Shown one piece after another: positions 25,055 through 39,695 of a stretch of DNA of 64,000 nucleotides; the stretch's first letter is position 1; each line of letters opens with the position of its first letter. Source of the stretch: Cornus controversa (lineage: Eukaryota > Streptophyta > Magnoliopsida > Cornales > Cornaceae); NCBI GenBank assembly GCA_026545225.1, contig CM048852.1, positions 63,043,238 to 63,107,237 on the forward strand. Reading direction: 5' to 3'. The notes under the pieces were generated by a model. It was not told the origin of the DNA. It did no database searches and saw only the letters and a program-made list of their open reading frames with translations. The position numbers and the translations under genes were made by a program.

Positions 25055-26607
25055 AAATAAATTATCCTTAACTGATCAGGTTATCAAATCGGATATCCGT
25101 TGGGTTATTAGATCGGATTATGGAATTTACGCATATGTGAAAGTACTCATGTACTAAAAACTTAAAGTGACAAATAAATGTAGTTTTTGAATCTGATCAA
25201 ATTATCATCATTAGATGACTCCATTTTTGTAACACCAATTTTGTGAACGTAGCACCACTTTTGTGAATAGAGGTACTATTATTGTGAATGCCATTTTGAC
25301 AAGAACGGTTAAAAATTTAGTTTTTTTTTTTCATCACCGGTTGTTAAAATAATTAGAGTAGTTTGGGCACTTGAATACAATAAAAAGTGTTTTTTGAAAT
25401 CCACTTCAATATTTTTTGACAATTGTGTTTTTTGGATTTTCATGACTTTGACTTCTTGCATTTGTAAATTCGACTCCAAAAGTCCATGTATTTGTAATTT
25501 TATCTATCCTAATAATTATTTTCCTTAATGTTTTGATATTAATTTAACTTTTTATTTTTTAAATAAAAAAACTTTCCTTAGCCGATAAGGTTATCTAATC
25601 GGTTGTCCGTTTGGTTTCTGGATCAGATTACGGAATAACGTTATGCATATATGAAAGTACTCATGTACTAGTAATCTCTCAATGACAAGTAATCTAATTT
25701 GAAAATCTGATCAAATTATTATTATCAGATGACTCTAGTTTTTCTTCACTATTTTTGTGTACATAGGACCACTTTTGTAAATAGAGGTACCACATTTTGT
25801 GAAGACTATTTTGTTAACTGCTGATCAAAATTTAGTATTTTTTTTTTATTACTGGTTGGCAAAATTGTAAGATTTGGTTGGGTACTTGAATAAAATAAAC
25901 AATATTTCTTCAAATCCACATAAGCATTTTAGGACAATTCAATTGTTTGAAATTTCATGACATTCTCTTCATGTATTTGTAAATTAGACTCCAAAAGTCC
26001 ATGTATTTGAAATTTAACCTATTTGAATAATTATTTTCCCTTCCCCTTTGATATTAATTAATTTTATTTTATTTTTAAATAAAATATATATCCTTAGCCG
26101 ATTAGGTTATCAAATCAAATATCCATTGGTCTATTAGAAGGGATCAAGGAATGACCTTATGCATATATAATAGTACGCATTTACTACTAATCATTCAATA
26201 ACAAGTAAATCCAATACGAGAATCTAATCAAATTATCATCATCAGATGACTTTATTTTTTTTATCACAATTTTTGGGCACGTCGGCACCAGTGTTTTATG
26301 AATTGAGGTACCACTTCTTGCGAAAACTATTTTATTAACTACTGATCAAAATTTAGTTTTTTTAAAATATTTTTTTGTATCAATGTCGTCAAAACAGTAA
26401 GAGTAGTTCGTGTAATTAAATAAAATAAACAGTATTATTTGATATCTACATCACCAATTTAGGTTAATTCATGTTTTTGAAATTTCATGACTTTGACTTC
26501 ATGCTTTTGTAAATTTGACTCAAAAAGTCCATATATTTGTAATTTTCCCAATTCTAATCATTATTTGCCCTTCTCTTTTGATATCAATTTATTTTATTTT
26601 ACTTTTT
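25055..26607 (+). repeat. Sat1 unit U18 (L type, 1553 bp)
   Basis: A is 25055-25560, full B 25561-26076 and C 26077-26607. It is a near copy of U2, U20 and U37. 'cttcttgcgaaaac' in C is shared with U37 but not with U2 or U20. Confidence 0.93.
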
Positions 26608-28025
26608 AATTAAATTATCCTTAACTGATCAGGTTATCAAATCGGATATCCATTGGGTTATTAGATCGGATTATGGAATTTACGCATATGTGAAAGTACT
26701 CATGTACTAAAAATCTTACCGTGACAAATAAATGCAGTTTTTGAATCTTATCAAATTATCATCATTAGATGACTCCATTTTTGTAACACCAATTTTGTGA
26801 ACGTAGCACCACTTTTGTGAATAGAGGTACTATTTTTGTGAATGCTATTTTGACAAGAACGGTTAAAAATTTAGTTTTTTTTTTTTCATCACCGGTTGTT
26901 AAAATAATTAGAGTAGTTTGGGCACTTGAATAGAATAAAAAGTCTTTTTTGAAATCCACATCAATATTTTTGGACAATTAGGTTTTTTGGAATTTCACAA
27001 CTTTGACTTCATGCATTTGTAAATTAGACTCCAAATGTCCATGTATTTGTAATTTTATCTATCCTAAAAATTATTTTCCCTGATCTTTTGATATTAATTT
27101 AATTTATTTTTTTCAAATAAAAAAAAAAATTCCTTTGCCGAACAAGTTATCAAATCGGACGTCCGTTTGTGTACATAGGCACCACTTTTGTATGTAGAGG
27201 TACCACCTTTTGTGAAGACTATTGTGTTAACTGCTGATCAAAATTTAGTATATATTTTTTTTATTACTGGTTGGCAAAGTTGTAAGATTTGGTTGGGTAC
27301 TTGAATAAAATAAACAATATTTCTTGAAATCCTCATAAGCATTTTAGGACAATTCAATTTTTTGAAATTTCATGACATTCTCTTCATGTATTTGTAAATT
27401 TGACTCCAAAAGTCCATGTATTTGTAATTTAATCTATTTGAATAATTATTTTTCCTTCCCCTTTGATATTAATTTATTTTATTTTATTTTATTTAAAAAA
27501 TATATATCCTTAGCGGATTAGGTTATCAAGTCAAATATCCATTGGTTTATTAGACGGGATCAAAGAATAACCTTATGCATATATAATAGTACGCATTTAC
27601 TACTAATCATTCAACGACAAGTAAATCCAATACGAGAATCTAATCAAATTATCATCGTCAGATGACTTTATTTTTTTCATCACAATTTTTGGGCACGTCG
27701 GCAGCAGTGTTTTATGAATTGAGGTACCACTTCTTCTGAAAGCTATTTTATTAACTACTGATCAAAATTTAATTTTTTTTTTAACTTTTTTTTTGTATCA
27801 CTGTCGTCAAAACAGTAAGAGTAGTTCGTGTAACTGATTAAAATAAACAGTATTATTTGATATCTACATCAACAATTTAGGTTAATTCATGTTTTTGAAA
27901 TTTCATGACTTTAACTTCATGCTTTTGTAAATTTGACTAAAAAAGTCCATATATTTGTAATTTTTCCTATTCTAATCATTATTTGTCCTTCTCTTTCAAT
28001 ATCAATTTATTTTATTTTACTTTTT
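26608..28025 (+). repeat. Sat1 unit U19 (S type, 1418 bp, mosaic)
   Basis: A is 26608-27114, short B 27115-27494 and C 27495-28025. It starts with 'aattaaattatcc' and 'atatccattggg', continues like U15 ('ttgccgaacaag', 'catcgtcagatg'), then ends like U17 ('gatatctacatcaac', 'gactaaaaaagtcc') from about 27860. Confidence 0.9.
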
Positions 28026-29579
28026 AAATAAATTATCCTTAACTGATCAGGTTATCAAATCGGATATCCGTTGGGTTATTAGATCGGATTATGGAATTTA
28101 CGCATATGTGAAAGTACTCATGTACTAAAAACTTAAAGTGACAAATAAATGTAGTTTTTGAATCTGATCAAATTATCATCATTAGATGACTCCATTTTTG
28201 TAACACCAATTTTGTGAACGTAGCACCACTTTTGTGAATAGAGGTACTATTATTGTGAATGCCATTTTGACAAGAACGGTTAAAAATTTAGTTTTTTTTT
28301 TTCATCACCGGTTGTTAAAATAATTAGAGTAGTTTGGGCACTTGAATACAATAAAAAGTGTTTTTTGAAATCCACTTCAATATTTTTTGACAATTGTGTT
28401 TTTTGGATTTTCATGACTTTGACTTCTTGCATTTGTAAATTCGACTCCAAAAGTCCATGTATTTGTAATTTTATCTATCCTAATAATTATTTTCCTTAAT
28501 GTTTTGATATTAATTTAACTTTTTATTTTTTAAATAAAAAAACTTTCCTTAGCCGATAAGGTTATCTAATCGGTTGTCCGTTTGGTTTCTGGATCAGATT
28601 ACGGAATAACGTTATGCATATATGAAAGTACTCATGTACTAGTAATCTCTCAATGACAAGTAATCTAATTTGAAAATCTGATCAAATTATTATTATCAGA
28701 TGACTCTAGTTTTTCTTCACTATTTTTGTGTACATAGGACCACTTTTGTAAATAGAGGTACCACATTTTGTGAAGACTATTTTGTTAACTGCTGATCAAA
28801 ATTTAGTATTTTTTTTTTTATTACTGGTTGGCAAAATTGTAAGATTTGGTTGGGTACTTGAATAAAATAAACAATATTTCTTCAAATCCACATAAGCATT
28901 TTAGGACAATTCAATTGTTTGAAATTTCATGACATTCTCTTCATGTATTTGTAAATTAGACTCCAAAAGTCCATGTATTTGAAATTTAACCTATTTGAAT
29001 AATTATTTTCCCTTCCCCTTTGATATTAATTAATTTTATTTTATTTTTAAATAAAATATATATCCTTAGCCGATTAGGTTATCAAATCAAATATCCATTG
29101 GTCTATTAGAAGGGATCAAGGAATGACCTTATGCATATATAATAGTACGCATTTACTACTAATCATTCAATAACAAGTAAATCCAATACGAGAATCTAAT
29201 CAAATTATCATCATCAGATGACTTTATTTTTTTTATCACAATTTTTGGGCACGTCGGCACCAGTGTTTTATGGATTGAGGTACCACTTCTTGTGAAAACT
29301 ATTTTATTAACTACTGATCAAAATTTAGTTTTTTTAAAATATTTTTTTGTATCAATGTCGTCAAAACAGTAAGAGTAGTTCGTGTAATTAAATAAAATAA
29401 ACAGTATTATTTGATATCTACATCACCAATTTAGGTTAATTCATGTTTTTGAAATTTCATGACTTTGACTTCATGCTTTTGTAAATTTGACTCAAAAAGT
29501 CCATATATTTGTAATTTTCCCAATTCTAATCATTATTTGCCCTTCTCTTTCGATATCAATTTATTTTATTTTACTTTTT
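28026..29579 (+). repeat. Sat1 unit U20 (L type, 1554 bp)
   Basis: A is 28026-28531, full B 28532-29048 and C 29049-29579. It is a near-perfect copy of U18 at offset 2971. The visible changes include one T-run length and 'tatggattgagg' in C. Confidence 0.93.
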
Positions 29580-30994
29580 AAATAAATTATCCTTAGCAGA
29601 TCAAGTTATCAAATCGGATATTCATTGGGTTATTAGATCGGATTATGGAATTTACGCATATGTGAAAGTACTCATGTACTAAAAATCTTACCGTGACAAA
29701 TAAATGCAGTTTTTGAATCTTATCAAATTATCATCATTAGATGACTCCATTTTTGTAACACCAATTTTGTGAACGTAGCACCACTTTTGTGAATAGAGGT
29801 ACTATTTTTGTGAATGCTATTTTGACAAGAACGGTTAAAAATTTAGTTTTTTTTTTTCATCACCGGTTGTTAAAATAATTAGAGTAGTTTGGGCACTTCA
29901 ATAGAATAAAAAGTGTTTTTTGAAATCCACATCAATATTTTTGGACAATTATGTTTTTTGGAATTTCACAGCTTTGACTTCATGCATTTGTAAATTAGAC
30001 TCCAAATGTCCATGTATTTGTAATTTTATCTATCCTAAAAATTATTTTCCCTGATCTTTTGATATTAATTTAATTTATTTTTTTTAAATAAAAAAAAAAA
30101 TTCCTTTGCCGATCAAGTTATCAAATCGGACGTCCGTTTGTGTACATAGGCACCACTTTTGTATGTAGAGGTACCACCTTTTGTGAGTACTATTGTGTTA
30201 ACTGCTGATCAAAATTTAGTATATTTTTTTTTTATTACTGGTTGGCAAAATTGTAAGATTTGGTTGGGTACTTGAATAAAATAAACAATATTTCTTCAAA
30301 TCCTCATAAGCATTTTAGGACAATTCAATTTTTTGAAATTTCATGACATTCTCTTCATGTATTTGTAAATTTGACTCCAAAAGTCCATGTATTTGTAATT
30401 TAATCTATTTGAATAATTATTTTTCCTTCCCCTTTGATATTAATTTATTTTATTTTATTTTTTTAAAAAAATAGATATCCTTAACAGATTAGGTTATCAA
30501 GTCAAATATCCATTGGTTTATTAGAAGGAATCAAAGAATAACCTTATGCATATATAATAGTACGCATTTACTACTAATCATTCAACGACAAGTAAATCCA
30601 ATACGAGAATCTAATCAAATTATCATCATCAGATGACTTTATTTTTTTCATCACAATTTTTGGGCACGTCGGCAGCAGTGTTTTATGAATTGAGGTACCA
30701 CTTCTTTTGAAAGCTATTTTATTAACTACTGATCAAAATTTAATTTTTTTTTAACTTTTTTTTTGTATCACTGTCGTCAAAACAGTAAGAGTAGCTCGTG
30801 TAACTGATTAAAATAAACAGTATTATTTGATATCTACATCAACAATTTAGGTTAATTCATGTTTTTGAAATTTCATATTTTAACTTCATGCTTTTGTAAA
30901 TTTGACTCAAAAAGTCCATATATTTGTAATTTTTCCTATTCTAATCATTATTTGTCCTTCGCTTTTGATATCAATTTATTTTATTTTACTTTTT
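29580..30994 (+). repeat. Sat1 unit U21 (S type, 1415 bp)
   Basis: A is 29580-30085, short B 30086-30464 and C 30465-30994. 'cagatcaagttatc' and 'atattcattggg' open it. 'tttcacagctttg' and 'ttgtgagtactattg' are shared with U38. C has a 3 bp loss at 'tttcatattttaac'. Confidence 0.92.
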
Positions 30995-32550
30995 AAATAA
31001 ATTATCCTTAACTGATCAGGTTATCAAATCGGATATCCGTTGGGTTATTAGATCGGATTATGGAATTTACGCATACGTGAAAGTACTCATGTTCTAAATA
31101 CTTACAGTGACAAATAAATGCAGTTTTTGAATCTGATCAAATTATCATCATTAGATGACTCCATTTTTGTAACACCAATTTTGTGAACGTAGCACCACTT
31201 TTGTGAATAGAGGTACTATTTTTGGGAATTCCATTTTGACAAGAACGGTTAAAAATTTAGTTTTTTTTTTTCATCACCGGTTGTTAAAATAATTAGAGTA
31301 GTTTGGGCACTTGAATACAATAAAAAGTGTTTTTTGAAATCCACTTCAATATTTTTTGACAATTATGTTTTTTGGAATTTCATGACTTTGACTTCTTGCA
31401 TTTGTAAATTCGACTCCAAAAGTCCATGTATTTGTAATTTTATCTATCCTAATAATTATTTGCCCTAATCTTTTGATATTAATTTAATTTTTTATTTTTT
31501 AAATAAAAAAAATATCCTTAGCCGATCAGGTTATCTAATCGGTTTTCTGTTTGGTTTTTGGATCAGATTACGGAATAACGTTATGCATATATGAAATTAC
31601 TCATGTACTAGTAATCTCTCAATGACAAGTAATCTAATTTTAAAATCTGATCATATTATTATCATCAGATGACTCTATTTTTCTTCACTATTTTATGTGT
31701 ACGTAGGCACCACTTTTGTAAATAGAGGTACCACCTTTTGTGAATACTATTTTGTTAACTGCTGATCAAAATTTAGTGTTTTTTTTTTATTAGTGGTTGG
31801 CAAAATTGTAAGATTTGGTTGGGTACTTGAATAAAATAAACAATATTTCTTCAAATCCACATAAGCATTTTAGGACAATTCAATTTTTTTGAAATTTCAT
31901 GACATTCTCTTCATGTATTTGTAAATTAGACTCCAAAAGTCCATGTATTTGAAATTTAACCTATTTGAATAATTATTTTCCCTTCCCCTTTGATATTACT
32001 TAATTTTATTTTATTTTTTAAAAAAATATATATCCTTAGGCGATTAGGTTCTCAAATCAAATATCCATTGGTTTGTTTGAAGGAATCAAGGAATGACCTT
32101 ATGCATATATAATTGTACGCATTTACTACTAATCATTCAACGACAGGTAAATCCAATATGAGAATCTAATCAAATTATCATCATCAGATGACTTTATTTT
32201 TTTCATCACAATTTTTGGGCACGTCGGCACCACTGTTTTATGAATTGAGGTACCACTTCTTTTGAAAGCTATTTTATTAACTACTGATCAAAATTTAATT
32301 TTTTTTTAACTTTTTTTTTGTATCACTGTCGTCAAAACAGCAAGAGTAGTTCGTGTAACTGATTAATATAAACAGTATTATTTGATATCTACATCAACAA
32401 TTTAGGTTAATTCATGTTTTTGAAATTTTATGACTTTAACTTCGTGCTTTTGTAAATTTGACTCAAAAAGTCCATATATTTGTAATTTTTCCTATTCTAA
32501 TCATTATTTGTCCTTCTCTTTTGATATCAATTTATTTTATTTTACTTTTT
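30995..32550 (+). repeat. Sat1 unit U22 (L type, 1556 bp)
   Basis: A is 30995-31500, full B 31501-32019 and C 32020-32550. It is the R2 counterpart of U3, differing at the extreme 5' end ('aactgatcagg') and at scattered bases such as 'ggttttctgtttgg'. Confidence 0.93.
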
Positions 32551-34106
32551 AAATAAATTATCCTTAGCTGATCAGGTTATCAATTCGGATATCCGTTTGA
32601 TTATTAGATCGGATCATGGAATTTACGCATATGTGAAAGTACTCATGTACTAAAAATCTTACAGTGGCAAATAAATGCAGTTTTTGAATCTGATCAAATT
32701 ATCATCATTAGATGACTCCATTTTTGTAACACGAATTTTGTGAACGTAGCACCACTTTTGTGAATAGAGGTACTATTTTTGTGAATGTATTTTGACAGGA
32801 ACGGTTAAAAATTTAGTTTTTTTTTTTTCATCACCGGTTGTTAAAATAATTAGAGTAGTTTGGGCACTTGAATACAATAAAAGTGTTTTTTGAAATCCAC
32901 TTCAATATTTTTTGACAATTATGTTTCTTGGAATTTCATGACTTTGACTTCATGCATTTGTAAATTCGACTCCAAAAGTCCATGTATTTTAATTTTATCT
33001 ATCCTAATAATTATTTGCCCTAATCTTTTGATATTAATTTAATTTTTTATTTTTTAAATAAAAAATACTATCCTTAGCCGATCAGGTTATCTAATCGGTT
33101 GTCCGTTTGGTTTTTGGATCAGATTACGGAATAACGTTATGCATATATGAAAGTACTCATGTACTAGTAATCTCTCAATGACAAGTAATCTAATTTGAAA
33201 ATCTGATCATATTATTATCATCAGATGACTCAAGTTTTTCTTCACTATTTTATGTGTACGTAGGCACCACTTTTGTAAATAGAGGTAACACCTTTTGTGT
33301 AGACTATTTTGTTAACTGCTGATCAAAATTTAGTATTTTTTTTTTATTACTGGTTGGCAAATTTCTAAGATTTGGTTGGGTACTTGAATAAAATAAACAA
33401 TATTTCTTCAAATCCACATAAGCATTTTAGGACAATTCAATTTTTTTGAAATTTCATGACATTCTCTTCATGTATTTGTAAATTAGACTCCAAAAGTCCA
33501 TGTATTTAAAATTTAACCTATTTGAATAGTTATTTTCCCTTCCCCTTTGATATTAATTTATTTTATTTTATGTTTAAATAAAATATATATCCTTAGCCGA
33601 TTAGGTTACCAAATCAAATAACAATTGGTCTATTAGAAGTGATCAAGGAATGACCTTATGCATATATAATAGTACGCATTTACTACTAATCATTCAATGA
33701 CAAGTAAATCCAATACGAGAATCTAATCAAATTATCATCATCAGATAACTTTATTTTTTTCATCACAATTTTTGGGCACCTCGGCACCAGTGTTTTATGA
33801 ATTGAGGTACCACTTCTTGTGAAAACTATTTTATTAACTACTGATCAAAATTTAGTTTTTTTTAAAATTTTTTTTGTATCACTGTCGTCAAAACAGTAAG
33901 AGTAGTTCGTGTAATTGAATAAAATAAACAGTATTATTTGATATCTACATCACCAATTTAGGTTAATTCATGTTTTTGAAATTTCATGACTTTGACTTCA
34001 TGCTTTTGTAAATTTTTCTCAAAAAGTCCATATATTTGTAATTTTCCCAATTCTAATCATTATTTGCCCTTCTCTTTCGATATCAATTTATTTTATTTTA
34101 CTTTTT
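32551..34106 (+). repeat. Sat1 unit U23 (L type, 1556 bp)
   Basis: A is 32551-33055, full B 33056-33575 and C 33576-34106. It is the counterpart of U4, sharing 'caattcggatatccg' and 'ataacaattgg'. Confidence 0.93.
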
Positions 34107-35514
34107 AAATAAATTATCCTTAGCAGATCAAGTTATCAAATCGGATATCCGTTGGGTTATTAGATCGGATTATGGAATTTATGCATATATGAAAGTACTC
34201 ATGTACTAAAATCTTACCGTGACAAATAAATGTAGTTTTTCAATCTGATCAAATTATCATCATTAGATGACTCCATTTTTGTAACACCAATTTTGTGAAC
34301 GTAGCACCACTTTTGTGAATAGAGGTACTATTTTTGTGAATGCTATTTTGACACGAACTGTTAAAAATTTAAATTTTTTTTTTCATCACCGGTTGTTAAA
34401 ATAATTAGAGTAGTTTGGGCACTTGAATAGAATAAAAAGTGTTTTTTGAAATCCACATCAATATTTTTCGACAATTACGTTTTTTGGAATTTCACGACTT
34501 TGACTTCATGCATTTGTAAATTAGACTCCAAATGTCTATGTATTTGAAATATTATCTATCCTAAAAATTATTTGCCCTAATCTTTTGATATTAATTTAAT
34601 TTATTTTTTTTCAAGAAAGAAAAAATTCCTTTGACATTCAAGTTGTCAAATCGGATGTCCGTTTGTGTACATAGGCACCACTTTTGTATGTAGTGGTACC
34701 ACCTTTTGTGAAGACTATTCTGTTAACTGCTGATCAAAATTTAGTATTTTTTTTGTTACTGGTTTGCAAAATTGTAAGATTTGGTTGGGTACTTCAATAA
34801 AATAAACAATATTTCTTCAAATTCACATAAGCATTTTAGGACAATTCAATTTTTTGAAATTTCATGACTATCTCTTCATGTATTTGTAAATTAGACTCCA
34901 AAAGTTCATGTATTTGAAATTTAATCTATTTGAATAATTATTTTTCCTCCCCCTTTGATATTAATTAATTTTATTTTATTTTCTAAAAAAATATATATCC
35001 TTGGCCGATTAGGTTATCAAATCAAATATCCATTGGTTTATTAGAAGGGATCAAGGAATGACCTTACGCATATATAATAGTACGCATTTACTACCAATCA
35101 TTCAACGACAAGTAAATCCAATACCAGAATCTAATCAAATTATCATCACCAGATGACTTTATTTTTTTCAACACAATTTTTGGGCACCTCGGCACCAGTG
35201 TTTTATGAATTGAGGTACCACTTCTTGTGAAAACTATTTTATTAACTACTGATCAAAATTTAGTTTTTTTTAAATTTTTTTTTGTATCACTGTCGTCAAA
35301 ACAGTAAGAGTAGTTCGTGTAATTGAATAAAATAAACAGCATTATTTGATATCTACATCACCAATTTAGGTTAATTCATGTTTTTGAAATTTCATGACTT
35401 TGACTTCATGCTTTTGTAAATTTGACTCAAAAAGTCCATATATTTGTAATTTTCCCAATTCTAATCATTATTTGCCCTTCTCTTTCGATATCAATTTATT
35501 TTATTTTACTTTTT
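34107..35514 (+). repeat. Sat1 unit U24 (S type, 1408 bp)
   Basis: A is 34107-34612, short B 34613-34984 and C 34985-35514. It is the counterpart of U5 with the same odd B start 'tcaagaaagaaaaaatt'. C is the likely donor type for patches seen in U26, U28 and U32. Confidence 0.93.
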
Positions 35515-36899
35515 AAATAAATTATCCTTAGCTGACCAGTTTATCAAATCGGATATCCGTTGAGTTATTAGATCGGATTATGGAATTTATGCATATATGA
35601 AAGTACTCATGTACTAAAAATCTTATAGAGACAAATAAATGCAGTTTTTGAATCTGATCAAATTATCATCATTAGATGACCCCATTTTTGTAGCAATAAT
35701 TTTGTGAACGTAGCACCTCTTTTGTGAATAGAGGTACTATTTTTTTGAATGATATTTTGACAAGAACTGTTAAAAATTTAGTTTTTTTTTTCATCACCGG
35801 TTGTTAAAATAATTAAAATAGTTTGGGCACTTGAATAGAATAAAAAGTGTTTTTTGAAATCCACATCAATATTTTTGGACAATTATGTTTTTTGGAATTT
35901 CACGACTTTGACTTCATGCATTTGTAAATTAGACTCCAAATCCCCATGTATTTGTAGTTTTATCTATCCTAAAAATTATTTGCCCTGATCGTTTGATATT
36001 AATTTTATTTATTTTTTTTAAATAAAAAAAACATTTCTTTGCCGATCAAGTTATCAAATCAGACGTCCGTTTGTGTACATAGGCACCACTTTTGTGAAAA
36101 CTATTCTGTTAACTGCTGATCAAAATTTAGTATTTTTTTTTATTACTGGTTGGCAAAATTGTAAGATTTCGTTGGGTACTTGAATAAAATAAACAATATT
36201 TCTTCAAATCCATATAAGCATTTTAGGACAATTCAATTTTTTGAAATTTCATGACATTCTCTTCATGTATTTGTAAATTTGAATCCAAAGTCTATGTATT
36301 TGTAATTTAATCTATTTCAATAATTATTTTTCCTTCCCCTTTGATATTAATTAATTTTCTTTTATTTTTAAAAAAAATATATATCCTTGGCCGATTAGGT
36401 TATCAAATCAAATATCCATTGGTTTATTAGAAGGGATCAAGGAATGACCTTATGCATATATAATAGTACACATTTACTACTAATCATTCAACGACAAGTA
36501 AATCCAATACGAGAATCTAATCAAATTATCATCATCAGATGACATTATTTTTTCCATCACGATTTTTGGGCACGTCGGCACCAGTGTTTTATAAATTGAG
36601 GTACCACTTCTTGTGAAAACTATTTTATTAACTACTGATCAAAATTTAGTTTTTAAAAATATTTTTTTGTATCAATGTCGTCAAAACAGTAAAAATAGTT
36701 CGTGTAATTGAATAAAATAAACAGTATTATTTGATATCTACATCACCAATTTAGGTTAATTCATGTTTTTGAAATTTTATGACTTTAACTTCATGCTTTT
36801 GTAAATTTGACTCAAAAAGTCCATATATTTGTAATTTTTCCTATTCTAATCATTATTTGTCCTTCTCTTTTGATATCAATTTATTTTATTTTACTTTTT
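35515..36899 (+). repeat. Sat1 unit U25 (SS type, 1385 bp)
   Basis: A is 35515-36019, doubly deleted B 36020-36369 and C 36370-36899. It is the counterpart of U6. 'acatttctttgccg' and 'ttgtgaaaactattctg' in B are shared with U27 but not U6. Confidence 0.93.
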
Positions 36900-38310
36900 A
36901 AATAAATTATCCTTAGCTGATCAGGTTATGAAATCGGATATCCGTTGGGTTTTTAGATCGGATTATGGAATTTACGCATATGTGAAAGTACTCATGTACT
37001 AAAATCTTACCGTGACAAATAAATGCAGTTTTTGAATCTGATCAAATTATCATCATTAGATGACTCCATTTTCGTAACACCAATTTTGTGCACGTAGCAC
37101 CACTTTTGTGAATAGAGGTACTATTTTTGTGAATGCTATTTTGACAAAAACGGTTAAAAATTTAGTTTTTTTTTTTTCATCACCGGTTGTTAAAATAATT
37201 AGAGTAGTTTGGGCACTTGAATAGAATAAAAAGTGTTTTTTGAAATCCACATCAATATTTTTGGACAATTATGTTTTTTGGAATTTCACGACTTTCACTT
37301 CATGCATTTGTAAATTAGACTCCAAATGTCCATGTATTTGTAATTTTATCTATCCTAAAAATTATTTTCCCTCATCTTTTGATATTAATTTAATTTATTT
37401 TTTTAAATAAAAAAAAAATTCCTTTGCCGATCAAGTTATCAAATCGGACGTCCGTTTGTGTACATAGGCACCACTTTTGTATGTAGAGGTACCACCTTTT
37501 GTGAAGACTATTGTGTTAACTGTTGTTCAAAATTTAGTATTTTTTTTTTATTACTGGTTGGCAAAATTGTAAGATTTGGTTGGGTACTTGAATAAAATAA
37601 ACAATATTGATTCAAATCCACATAAGCATTTTAGGACAATTCAATTTTTTGAAATTTCATGACATTCTCTTCATGTATTTGTAAATTAGACTCCAAAAGT
37701 CTATGTATTTGAAATTTAACCTATTTGAATAATTATTTTTCCTTCCCCTTTGATATTAATTAATTTTATTTTATTTTTAAAAAAATACATATATCCTTGG
37801 CCGATTAGGTTATCAAATCAAATATACATTGGTTTATTAGAAGGGATCAAGGAATGACCTTATGCATATATAATGGTACGCATTTACTACTAATCATTCA
37901 ACGACAAGTAAATCCAATACTAGAATCTAATCAAATTATCATCATCAGATGACTTTATTTTTTTCATCACAATTTTTGGGCACGTCGGCACCAGTGTTTT
38001 ATGAATTGAGGTACCACTTCTTGTGAAAACTATTTTATTAACTACTGATCAAAATTTAGTTTTTTTTAAATTTTTTTTTGTATCACTGTCGTCAAAACAG
38101 TAAGAGTAGTTCGTGTAATTGAATAAAATAAACAGCATTATTTGATATCTACATCACCAATTTAGGTTAATTCATGTTTTTGAAATTTCATGACTTTGAC
38201 TTCATGCTTTTGTAAATTTGACTCAAAAAGTCCATATATTTGTAATTTTCCCAATTCTAATCATTATTTGCCCTTCTCTTTCGATATCAATTTATTTTAT
38301 TTTACTTTTT
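36900..38310 (+). repeat. Sat1 unit U26 (S type, 1411 bp, chimeric C)
   Basis: A is 36900-37404, short B 37405-37778 and C 37779-38310. A, B and the first part of C match U7 ('tacatatatccttgg', 'atactagaatc'). From about 38057 C matches U24 ('aaacagcattattt', 'ctctttcgatatc'). This marks the exchange point that created U27-U28. Confidence 0.92.
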
Positions 38311-39695
38311 AAATAAATTATCCTTAGCTGACCAGTTTATCAAATCGGATATCCGTTGAGTTATTAGATCGGATTATGGAATTTATGCATATATGAAAGT
38401 ACTCATGTACTAAAAATCTTATAGAGACAAATAAATGCAGTTTTTGAATCTGATCAAATTATCATCATTAGATGACCCCATTTTTGTAGCAATAATTTTG
38501 TGAACGTAGCACCTCTTTTGTGAATAGAGGTACTATTTTTTTGAATGATATTTTGACAAGAACTGTTAAAAATTTAGTTTTTTTTTTCATCACCGGTTGT
38601 TAAAATAATTAAAATAGTTTGGGCACTTGAATAGAATAAAAAGTGTTTTTTGAAATCCACATCAATATTTTTGGACAATTATGTTTTTTGGAATTTCACG
38701 ACTTTGACTTCATGCATTTGTAAATTAGACTCCAAATCCCCATGTATTTGTAGTTTTATCTATCCTAAAAATTATTTGCCCTGATCGTTTGATATTAATT
38801 TTATTTATTTTTTTTAAATAAAAAAAACATTTCTTTGCCGATCAAGTTATCAAATCAGACGTCCGTTTGTGTACATAGGCACCACTTTTGTGAAAACTAT
38901 TCTGTTAACTGCTGATCAAAATTTAGTATTTTTTTTTATTACTGGTTGGCAAAATTGTAAGATTTCGTTGGGTACTTGAATAAAATAAACAATATTTCTT
39001 CAAATCCACATAAGCATTTTAGGACAATTCAATTTTTTGAAATTTCATGACATTCTCTTCATGTATTTGTAAATTTGAATCCAAAGTCTATGTATTTGTA
39101 ATTTAATCTATTTCAATAATTATTTTTCCTTCCCCTTTGATATTAATTAATTTTCTTTTATTTTTAAAAAAAATATATATCCTTGGCCGATTAGGTTATC
39201 AAATCAAATATCCATTGGTTTATTAGAAGGGATCAAGGAATGACCTTATGCATATATAATAGTACACATTTACTACTAATCATTCAACGACAAGTAAATC
39301 CAATACGAGAATCTAATCAAATTATCATCATCAGATGACATTATTTTTTCCATCACGATTTTTGGGCACGTCGGCACCAGTGTTTTATAAATTGAGGTAC
39401 CACTTCTTGTGAAAACTATTTTATTAACTACTGATCAAAATTTAGTTTTTAAAAATATTTTTTTGTATCAATGTCGTCAAAACAGTAAAAATAGTTCGTG
39501 TAATTGAATAAAATAAACAGTATTATTTGATATCTACATCACCAATTTAGGTTAATTCATGTTTTTGAAATTTTATGACTTTAACTTCATGCTTTTGTAA
39601 ATTTGACTCAAAAAGTCCATATATTTGTAATTTTTCCTATTCTAATCATTATTTGTCCTTCTCTTTTGATATCAATTTATTTTATTTTACTTTTT
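38311..39695 (+). repeat. Sat1 unit U27 (SS type, 1385 bp)
   Basis: A is 38311-38815, doubly deleted B 38816-39165 and C 39166-39695. It is a near-identical duplicate of U25 at offset 2796, sharing derived bases absent from U6. Confidence 0.93.

Larger units (their letters stand above)
4116..30994 (+). repeat. Super-repeat copy R1 (about 26.9 kb, 19 units)
   Basis: The unit lengths run L L S SS S SS S S S S S T S S S L S L S. The same succession with the same private variants recurs from 30995, with whole-unit insertions and deletions. The clear homology with R2 starts a few tens of bases into U3, because U3 opens with 'agcagatcagg' while U22 opens with 'aactgatcagg'. The block is therefore a segmental tandem duplication inside a satellite, not a chance recurrence of unit lengths. 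Confidence 0.88.
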
